From: Desulfobulbaceae bacterium | GTDB lineage: Bacteria > Desulfobacterota > Desulfobulbia > Desulfobulbales > SURF-16 | Direction: 5' to 3' | Length of the DNA stretch: 18,662 nucleotides | Assembly: GCA_021160685.1 (NCBI GenBank) | Contig: JAGHCC010000129.1 | Span: 1-18,662, forward strand | Shown here: positions 6,182 through 12,305 of the stretch, one piece after another | Layout of the letters: each line of letters starts with the position of its first letter | Numbering within the stretch: position 1 is the stretch's first letter | The notes under the pieces: generated by a model | Told to the model about the DNA's origin: nothing | The model's database searches: none | Seen by the model: the letters and a program-made list of their open reading frames with translations, nothing else | Program-made: the position numbers and the translations under genes

Positions 6182-6811
6182 ATGTTTATCAAACAGATGA
6201 TCGTCGGTTCCATGGCGGTCTGCTGCTATATTATAAAGTGTGAAGAATCCGGACAGGGATGTATCATTGATCCGGGAGGAAACGATGAGGAGGTTCTGGA
6301 TTACTGCCATCGGGAAAATGTTGATGTGCGTTATATTATCAACACCCATGGCCATCCTGATCATGTTTGCGGCAATGGCCGTATCAAGCAGGAAACCGGG
6401 GCCGAGATTATCATGCATAAGGATGATGCCGCCTTTTTTTCCCAGCCTGAGGTGATTGATTATTTCTCCATGCTCGGTTTGCCTGCTTCGCCGCCACCTG
6501 ATAAGTTGGTTGAGGATGGAGATGTGATTTCCGTGGGCAGTATCGAGTTTGAGGTCATTCATACGCCGGGGCATACTCCAGGTGGAATCTGCCTGTATAG
6601 CGAACCTGATTTGTTTACCGGTGATACACTTTTTGTCGGGGCTGTTGGCCGGACTGATTTTCCCGGAGGAGATATGGATCAGTTCATACGTGCCATAAAG
6701 GAGCGTCTTCTCGTGCTGCCCCCGGAAACCATTGTCTGGCCGGGACATGGTTACGGCGGCTCTCGTTCCACCATCGGCGAGGAAAAGCGTTCAAATCCGT
6801 TTATAAGGTAA
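6182..6811 (+). CDS. metallo-beta-lactamase-fold hydrolase, glyoxalase II-like
   Basis: The product (209 aa) is a small cytoplasmic MBL-fold enzyme. All the metal ligands of the glyoxalase II type can be placed: THGHPDH (H56, H58, D60, H61), H131 in HTPGHTPGG, D148 in FTGDTLF and H189 in WPGHGYGG. Such stand-alone proteins hydrolyse thioesters such as S-lactoylglutathione or related compounds, but the substrate cannot be read from sequence, and the C-terminal glutathione-binding domain of classical GloB is absent. A Shine-Dalgarno AAAGG lies 8 bases before the ATG. It follows tyrS closely. Its stop codon lies inside the first unit of the repeat array that fills the next gap. Confidence 0.9.
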   Translation: MFIKQMIVGSMAVCCYIIKCEESGQGCIIDPGGNDEEVLDYCHRENVDVRYIINTHGHPDHVCGNGRIKQETGAEIIMHKDDAAFFSQPEVIDYFSMLGLPASPPPDKLVEDGDVISVGSIEFEVIHTPGHTPGGICLYSEPDLFTGDTLFVGAVGRTDFPGGDMDQFIRAIKERLLVLPPETIVWPGHGYGGSRSTIGEEKRSNPFIR

Positions 6812-6995
6812 AGAACAAAGAAGGTAGAGAAGTTAAAGGAGGTAAGAGAAGGTAGAAGAGGATAAGAGAGGATAAAGGATATAGATAATATCGAGGGGAT
6901 GGAGTAGTTAAAAAATATCATTTTTGTGCCATTCTATACCTTCTTTACCTTCTATACATTCTATACATTCTTAATTTTCTATACCTTCTTTCTTC
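6807..6995. repeat. inverted array of 9-base repeats between the MBL gene and selB
   Basis: The right arm (6932-6995) reads as consecutive 9-base units on the + strand: TTCTATACC, TTCTTTACC, TTCTATACA, TTCTATACA, TTCTTAATT, TTCTATACC, then TTCTTTCTTC. The left arm (about 6807-6890) is almost all purine and made of degenerate units of the complementary sequence, roughly GGTAnAGAA (GGTAAAGAA, GGTAGAGAA, GGTAAGAGAA, GGTAGAAGA, GGATAAGAGA and others). The two arms form an imperfect inverted repeat of about 65 bases each around a spacer of about 40. The first unit contains the stop codon of the upstream gene, and the array ends three bases before the selB ATG. Confidence 0.8.
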
Positions 6996-6998
6996 ATT

Positions 6999-8918
6999 AT
7001 GCGTGAAGTTGTTCTTGGAACAGCAGGTCATGTTGATCACGGTAAGACCAGTCTTGTCCGCGCGCTGACCGGTATTGAGACCGATCGACTCAAGGAGGAA
7101 AAGAAAAGAGGCATCACCATTGAACTCGGTTTTGCCTATCTGGACCTTCCCTGTGGTCATCGGTTGGGTATTATTGATGTTCCGGGTCATGAGAAGTTTG
7201 TGAAACACATGGTGGCCGGTGCCTCAAGTATTGATCTTGTCGCTTTTGTCATTGCGGCGGATGAAGGGATCATGCCCCAGACGCGGGAGCATTTTGAGAT
7301 TTGCAGTCTCCTTGGAGTTGACAAGGGATTGATCGTCATTACCAAGAAAGACATGGTTGATCCCGAGTGGCTTGAGCTGGTTGAGGAAGATGTCAGGGAA
7401 TATTTTGCCGGGAGTTTTCTGGACGGGGCTCCCATGCTTGAGGTCTCATCGATCACCGGTGAGGGAATCGATGAGTTGCGCAATGCAATTGACCGCATGG
7501 TTTCTCAATGCACGTTCAGTGAGGCCCATGGGCCATTTCGGTTGGCGGTTGACCGTATTTTCAGCATGAAGGGGTTTGGGTCGGTGGTAACCGGGACTTC
7601 ACTTTCCGGCCGTATTAAAGTTGGTGATGAAATTGTTCTTTTTCCCGGGGAGTTGAGTGGTAAGATTCGTGGTATTCAGGTGCATGGTCAGGCCGTTGAC
7701 GAGGTGGAGGCCGGCAACCGCACCGCCATTAATATTCATGGACTGGAAAAAGAGATGATTCACCGGGGAGATATGCTGGCCTCTCCAGGCTGTCTCTCTC
7801 CCTCCTATGTGTATGATGCTGATTTTTCTTATCTTTCCAGTGTTGGAAAATCCTTGAAAAATAGATCACGGGTTCGTGTTCATCTGGGCACGGCCGAGAT
7901 AATGGGGCGAATTCTTCTTCTTGATCCGGAAGAATTGAGACCTGGAAGCAGCGCCAATATCCAACTGCTTCTCGAGAAGAAGTTCGGCGTCTGGCCCGGA
8001 GACCGTTTTGTCGTCCGCAGCTATTCTCCGGTAGCCACCATTGGCGGTGGCGTTATTTTAAATGGTTCGTCTGTTAAAAGAAAACGCTTTAAGCCGATCA
8101 ACAGGGAGGATTTCGCTTTATTTCATCGTGGCGACACTGTGGAACTGATCCTTTTTCATCTGCGTACAAGCGGTTTCCATGGTTTGACCCTGGCTGAACT
8201 TGCCATTAAAATGGGCATTTTCGGCAACAGGTTGAAAAAAATTCTCAATAAACCTGTTTCGGCCGGAAAAATTCTGGTCATTGATTCAGAGAAACAGTTG
8301 ATGGTGGAAGAAACCATCTTCGCTGAGGTGATTGAGAAAGTTTTGGCCATTTTGGAACTGTTTCACCGTGACAACCCCCTGAAACCCGGCCTTTCGAAGG
8401 AAGAATTACGGTCAAAGTTGTACAGGGGATTAAGCCAGAAATTTTTTCAGTCTGTTCTCGCAAATCTGGTCAAGAAAAAAGAAATTGTCCAGGACGGGGC
8501 CGTGATTCGCCTGGCCGAACATCAGGTCGCCCTGCAGGCCGATGAAAAAGAAATTCGGCGGGATCTTGAAAATCTTTTTAAAGAGGCCGGCCTGAAACCG
8601 CCGACCATCAAGCAGGTTTTTGCTCATTTTCCCGACGCGCCCCAGTCCCTGATTCGTCAGGTTCTTGACCTGTTGATACAGGATGGACAGGTTGCTAAGG
8701 TGTCCGAAGATCTTTATTTTTTCGTCCCCCATTTGACCCTTCTTGAGAAAAAAATGACGGCTTTTCTGCAAAAGGAAGGTGATATTGACGCACCCCGATT
8801 TAAGGAAATGAGCGGATTGACCCGTAAATTTTCCATTCCCCTGCTTGAATATTTTGATCGAATCAAATTGACGATTCGTGTCGGGGATAAACGTATTTTG
8901 CGGGAAAGCAGAAAATAG
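6999..8918 (+). CDS. selB: selenocysteine-specific elongation factor SelB
   Basis: SelB delivers selenocysteinyl-tRNA to ribosomes at UGA codons marked by a SECIS element. The protein (639 aa) has an EF-Tu-like GTPase with GHVDHGKT (10-17), the switch region RGITIELGFAYL, DVPGHE (about 60-65) and TKKD, then beta-barrel domains with FSMKGFGSVVTGT. The C-terminal half carries the winged-helix repeats (about 370-639) that bind SECIS RNA. The length is normal. No Shine-Dalgarno precedes the ATG; the bases before it are the pyrimidine-rich right arm of the repeat array, so initiation depends on something else or is weak. Its presence implies that the genome encodes selenoproteins, but none is visible in this window, nor are selA, selC or selD. 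Confidence 0.96.
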   Translation: MREVVLGTAGHVDHGKTSLVRALTGIETDRLKEEKKRGITIELGFAYLDLPCGHRLGIIDVPGHEKFVKHMVAGASSIDLVAFVIAADEGIMPQTREHFEICSLLGVDKGLIVITKKDMVDPEWLELVEEDVREYFAGSFLDGAPMLEVSSITGEGIDELRNAIDRMVSQCTFSEAHGPFRLAVDRIFSMKGFGSVVTGTSLSGRIKVGDEIVLFPGELSGKIRGIQVHGQAVDEVEAGNRTAINIHGLEKEMIHRGDMLASPGCLSPSYVYDADFSYLSSVGKSLKNRSRVRVHLGTAEIMGRILLLDPEELRPGSSANIQLLLEKKFGVWPGDRFVVRSYSPVATIGGGVILNGSSVKRKRFKPINREDFALFHRGDTVELILFHLRTSGFHGLTLAELAIKMGIFGNRLKKILNKPVSAGKILVIDSEKQLMVEETIFAEVIEKVLAILELFHRDNPLKPGLSKEELRSKLYRGLSQKFFQSVLANLVKKKEIVQDGAVIRLAEHQVALQADEKEIRRDLENLFKEAGLKPPTIKQVFAHFPDAPQSLIRQVLDLLIQDGQVAKVSEDLYFFVPHLTLLEKKMTAFLQKEGDIDAPRFKEMSGLTRKFSIPLLEYFDRIKLTIRVGDKRILRESRK

Positions 8919-10572
8919 ACGTTTCAATGAGGTTAAAAAAATCAGCAAAATCACCGGCCATGTCAGCGGTCTGAAAAAGGGCCAGAAGAAACGTCTTGAA
9001 AGGGTAGGTAAGCGGCGTGTCGGGCCGGATTTAATTATCTCGCCGGAGATGGCTAGAGAGATCTGTTCTCTATCTGTAGAACTGGGACGGCAGATCGGGG
9101 TGCTGATTGATCGATCCGGCCGGGTTGTCCATATCATTGTCGGTGACAATAAATCCATTCTCATCCCCCAATTAAGCCAGGTTCGGTCGTCCACCGGTCG
9201 ATTGAAGGGGCTGCGCTGTGTTCATACCCACCTCAAGGGAGAAGATCTGACCCAGGACGATTTGATGGATCTTCTTTTTTTGCGTCTTGACCTGATGGCG
9301 ATAATCAAAGTGAGAAAAGATGGTTTGCCGGAAAATCTCTATGCGGCACATTTGGTTCCCCGTCCCGTTGATGGTCATGACTGGGTGTTTCTGCCTCCGG
9401 TTCCTCCTACCCGGCAGGAGCTGGATATCCGTCAGTTGATTATGGCCCTGGAGGATGAATTTTCCAGGACGGCACAAACGAAAAAGGTTGATCAGAATCG
9501 GGACAGAGCCCTGCTGGTCAGCGTGACGACATCGACAAAAGAAAGGGCCAGGGAATCAATGGATGAACTGGTTGAGCTTGTGCGCTCCGATGATATTGTC
9601 GTCCTTGATACCTTTATTCAGCGGCGCGATCGAATCAATCATAAATTTATTCTTGGCAAGGGCAAACTTGGCGAGATCATGTTGACGGCTCTTCGGCTTA
9701 ACGCCAACCTTTTGATATTTGATCAGGAATTAAATCCGTCCCAGGTCAGCTCCATTACCGACCATACCGAAATTCGTGTGATTGACCGGACCCAGCTGAT
9801 TCTTGATATCTTTGCACGGCGAGCTTTGAGCCGGGAAGGCAAGTTGCAGATTGAGATGGCACAGCTTAAATATCTTCTTCCCCGATTGGGCCGGCGTGAT
9901 GACGCTCTTTCCCGGCTCACTGGAGGAATCGGCGCTCGCGGTCCTGGCGAGACAAAACTTGAGATTGACCGGCGTCGCATTAATGATCGTTTGAGTGGTC
10001 TTGCAAAAAAATTAAAAAAAGTCAGCCGGGAAAGACAGCAACGCCGCTCCCGACGGCGGAAGAAAAATTTGCCGGTGATTTCGCTGATCGGTTATACGAA
10101 CGCGGGAAAATCAACTTTTCTTAATACATTGACCCACAGTAAAATTCTCGCCGAGGATAAGCTTTTTGCCACCCTTGATCCCACCAGCCGGAGGCTTCGT
10201 TTCCCTGAGGATGTTGAGGTGATTATCACTGACACTGTTGGTTTTATCCGTGATCTTCCCCCGGAATTACTCCAGGCTTTTAAAGCCACTCTTGAAGAAC
10301 TTCATGAAGCGGATATCCTCGTGCATGTGATTGATGTCAGTAACAGCCGGTTCCCCGAACAGGTCCGGGTGGTGGATCAGATTCTTCGGGATTTGCATCT
10401 GGAGACGCTGCCATGTCTTCGCGTTTTAAATAAAATTGATTGTATCACAGCCGAGTATCTTCGGGAGCAGGCCGCTCTCTATCAGGCTATACCGGTTTGC
10501 GCTCTTGATTCAACGACTTTTGACCCGTTTCTTCAGCAGGCCCGGCAGCTCGTTATGAAAAAGTGGAATTGA
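8878..10572 (+). CDS. hflX: GTPase HflX
   Basis: HflX is a ribosome-associated GTPase that splits stalled or stressed 70S ribosomes. From GTG 8878 the frame gives 564 aa. It shows the N-terminal HflX domain, the glycine-rich linker GGIGARGPGETKLEIDRRRI (about 349-368), and the G domain with GYTNAGKST (P loop, from about 404), DTVGFI and NKID. A long N-terminal extension, KITGHVSGLKKGQKKRLERV, is typical of deltaproteobacterial-type members. The start is unclear. GTG 8878 overlaps the end of selB by 41 bases and has no Shine-Dalgarno. The nearby ATG at 8927 is out of frame and would be brought into frame by one extra A in the run of seven As at 8935-8941. The protein is certain; the first residues are not. 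Confidence 0.93.
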   Translation: MSGINVFCGKAENRRFNEVKKISKITGHVSGLKKGQKKRLERVGKRRVGPDLIISPEMAREICSLSVELGRQIGVLIDRSGRVVHIIVGDNKSILIPQLSQVRSSTGRLKGLRCVHTHLKGEDLTQDDLMDLLFLRLDLMAIIKVRKDGLPENLYAAHLVPRPVDGHDWVFLPPVPPTRQELDIRQLIMALEDEFSRTAQTKKVDQNRDRALLVSVTTSTKERARESMDELVELVRSDDIVVLDTFIQRRDRINHKFILGKGKLGEIMLTALRLNANLLIFDQELNPSQVSSITDHTEIRVIDRTQLILDIFARRALSREGKLQIEMAQLKYLLPRLGRRDDALSRLTGGIGARGPGETKLEIDRRRINDRLSGLAKKLKKVSRERQQRRSRRRKKNLPVISLIGYTNAGKSTFLNTLTHSKILAEDKLFATLDPTSRRLRFPEDVEVIITDTVGFIRDLPPELLQAFKATLEELHEADILVHVIDVSNSRFPEQVRVVDQILRDLHLETLPCLRVLNKIDCITAEYLREQAALYQAIPVCALDSTTFDPFLQQARQLVMKKWN

Positions 10573-10654
10573 TTTGCGGTAAACGCTTACAAGACTGTGG
10601 TTGCCGTAAAATCGGTGTCCCGGTGAACGGTTATGATTTGTGGAGATTCCAGTC

Positions 10655-11317
10655 ATGATAGATGTGCCCCGAAGATGTCAGCAATGTTTTTTTTTTAAAG
10701 GACAACACATTTATGAAAAATGTACGGTCTGCCGGGAACTGGGTTTTTCAGCGATTCATTTATGCGACCTGAACCGGAAAGGCCAGGATCCGGATCATTT
10801 CCATTGTCATATGTTCAGGCCGAATCTTAGACTTGTTGGAGGTAAGGCCGCAGTTGCCCATCCTTTCCTGTCGGTCATCCGGGACAGAAAGCAGTATTTC
10901 AAGGATGTGCTCAAGTTGATGCATGGCTCTGGACAGTGTGACCGTAAAAGCGGCTGTTCTGCCTGTCAGAATGACGACCGTATTTCTTCCCGCCTGAAGA
11001 AAAAATTTCATGTGGTCTGGCTTACAACGGATCGAAAGCCCATTTTTTTACAGAGTTCTTCTTATATCCGTTTTTTTCATGATGCTCTGCTGACCTGTGG
11101 CACTTTGATGAACGGTAAGGCGGTTTTGATCTGGCTGGCGCCCGATCATCTTCATCTCTATCTGGAGTTGAGCGACGGAGATTCCGTGATGGATGTGTCA
11201 GAAGATATCCAACTTCTTGTTCAGGATGCCTTGATCGCAGAGTTTGATCAATTGCAATCCATGAAAATGGAAGCATCTTTATTTAATAAGGATTTTTTCA
11301 TTGAAACCCTTGACTGA
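10655..11317 (+). CDS. cysteine-rich protein with IS200/REP-transposase-like HUH domain, no catalytic tyrosine
   Basis: The product is 220 aa from the ATG at 10655, which has GGAG nine bases upstream; a GTG at 10640 would add five residues. The N-terminal part looks like a zinc-binding region: C8, C11, C23, C26, C37, C51 and nearby histidines (HFHCH), then a second cluster, CDRKSGCSAC (about 95-104). From about 115 it resembles the Y1/TnpREP transposase fold: FHVVWLTTDRKPIF, then LIWLAPDHLHLYLE, with H165 and H167 forming the HUH metal motif. Active relatives carry a nucleophilic tyrosine in a helix about 40-60 residues later. Here the 53 residues after H167 contain only Y169, directly beside the motif, so strand cleavage by the usual mechanism looks impossible. 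It may be domesticated as a nucleic-acid-binding protein, or be a decaying transposase. It follows hflX by 82 bases. I do not assign a function. Confidence 0.7.
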   Translation: MIDVPRRCQQCFFFKGQHIYEKCTVCRELGFSAIHLCDLNRKGQDPDHFHCHMFRPNLRLVGGKAAVAHPFLSVIRDRKQYFKDVLKLMHGSGQCDRKSGCSACQNDDRISSRLKKKFHVVWLTTDRKPIFLQSSSYIRFFHDALLTCGTLMNGKAVLIWLAPDHLHLYLELSDGDSVMDVSEDIQLLVQDALIAEFDQLQSMKMEASLFNKDFFIETLD

Positions 11318-11318
11318 A

Positions 11319-11500
11319 GAATGGGCTGGTAAAAACGCAATTTATCGTAAATATTCGGGTAGCACCTCCTCTTCGCCCATTCGGGCCAGCTCGAGTAGCA
11401 CTAGTACGCTTCGCTGCCCCGAATGAATGAATATGAGGCACTACTCAAATATTTACAGTCCCAGATTATTGCAACTTTTTCGTATAACTCGAATATTTAC
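11319..11500. repeat. nested palindromes downstream of the HUH gene
   Basis: Two bases after the stop, GAATGGGC (11319-11326) pairs with GCCCATTC (11375-11382). The overlapping CATTCGGG (11378-11385) pairs instead with CCCGAATG (11418-11425). Outside these, 22-base arms at 11347-11368 and 11435-11456 are inverted copies with 18 of 22 matches, each with GTAAATATT at the outer end. A third partial copy (GTAAATATTCG on the minus strand, 11490-11500) is also inverted to the first. The heptamer GTAGCAC occurs directly twice (11359 and 11395). The complex resembles REP or IS200-type terminal hairpins more than a simple terminator, since there is no T tract. Confidence 0.7.
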
Positions 11501-11541
11501 AATTTATCCATACTTCGTCATTTCTTTTCATTATTTTATTG

Positions 11542-12138
11542 ATGAAAACATTGTTCATTAAAAAAAAATGGATTGTCTGGTTCGTCCTTGCTACTCTCGT
11601 CATGCCTGCTTTCGCTCTGGCCGGAAACAAGGCATTGATCCGGGATCTCATTATTATGAACTCGGCAAGAGATCTTCTTCTCTATTTCACTGTGGGAAAA
11701 GCGTTTACTCCCGAGATGGAGGAGGCCATCAGAAATGGTATTCCTGTCCGTTTTTCCTATTATGTTGACTTGATAGAGGAAAAAAAAAGATGGCCGGACA
11801 AGGCAATCGTCACATTGTCTTTTGATCGCAGCTTATTATATGATTCCTTGAAAGAAGAGTACCGTGTCGAATTTAAAGGTGAAAATAAATTTTTTACCAC
11901 GGGGACACTTGAAGAGGCAAAAAAAATAATGGTCGAGGTTCATGATCTTAAAATAGCCTCGCTTTCCGATCTTTCTTTGATGGGCAAGTATAGGTTGAGG
12001 GTGAAATCTTTGCTTGCCAAAAAAACTCTTCCGCTGAATTTTCAATATATTCTTCCGTTTTCGACGCTCTGGGAGTTTGAAACCGGCTGGTACAGTACGG
12101 AATTTATTTATCAGAAAGGGGTTTCCGGTACAAAGTAA
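11542..12138 (+). CDS. DUF4390-family exported protein
   Basis: The product is 198 aa from the ATG at 11542 (a TTG one codon earlier is also open). It has a signal peptide: a KKK-containing N-region, a hydrophobic core WIVWFVLATLVMPAF, and a likely cleavage after ALA near residue 27. The mature part is beta-rich and fits DUF4390 (for example LYFTVGKAFTPEMEEAIRNG and WYSTEFIY), a family of unknown function often encoded directly before ntrY-type kinases. It is probably periplasmic or membrane-attached on the outer side, and could affect the sensor encoded next; that is inference from gene order only. No clear Shine-Dalgarno precedes the start. The gap to ntrY is 167 bases. Confidence 0.75.
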   Translation: MKTLFIKKKWIVWFVLATLVMPAFALAGNKALIRDLIIMNSARDLLLYFTVGKAFTPEMEEAIRNGIPVRFSYYVDLIEEKKRWPDKAIVTLSFDRSLLYDSLKEEYRVEFKGENKFFTTGTLEEAKKIMVEVHDLKIASLSDLSLMGKYRLRVKSLLAKKTLPLNFQYILPFSTLWEFETGWYSTEFIYQKGVSGTK

Positions 12139-12249
12139 TCAAATGAGGCGCGCTCAAAAATAAATTAGTAGCGATGTGTCTTCGGGATGCCTCAGAATGT
12201 TAAGTTATTTCTTTACAGGCCCTGAGTTGCTGGCAGAGGACTTTTTTCA

Positions 12250-12266
12250 CCCCGATTTTATCGGGG
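12250..12266 (+). other. hairpin in the ntrY leader
   Basis: CCCCGAT (12250-12256) and ATCGGGG (12260-12266) form a perfect 7-base-pair stem around TTT. The following bases are GTAAAC, not Ts, so it is not a terminator. Its G run (12263-12267) could alternatively pair with TCCCC (12288-12292) of the next hairpin. Confidence 0.6.
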
Positions 12267-12287
12267 GTAAACATTCATGGATCGTTG

Positions 12288-12301
12288 TCCCCGCAAGGGG
12301 A
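12288..12301 (+). promoter_or_regulatory. hairpin covering the ntrY ribosome binding site
   Basis: TCCCC (12288-12292) pairs with GGGGA (12297-12301) across the tetraloop GCAA, a stable GNRA loop. The GGGGA strand is the Shine-Dalgarno of ntrY (AAGGGG, five bases before the ATG at 12306), so in this fold ribosome access would be reduced. Pairing of TCCCC with the G run at 12263-12267 would free it. This is a structure read by eye with no energy calculation. Confidence 0.45.
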
Positions 12302-12305
12302 ATAA

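Noticed and set aside
5798..6748. Long minus-strand frame of 316 codons opposite tyrS and the MBL gene
   Set aside because: It lies opposite two clearly recognisable plus-strand genes, shows no family motif and has a low-complexity composition typical of antisense shadows.
8430..9194. Minus-strand frame of 254 codons across the selB-hflX junction
   Set aside because: Both plus-strand genes there are certain; the antisense translation shows no recognisable domain.
11452..11488. Promoter for the DUF4390 gene (TTTACA, TTGCAA and TATAAC)
   Set aside because: The hexamers are spaced 25 or 8 bases apart, outside the workable range, and they lie within the palindromic repeat, so they are likely chance matches.
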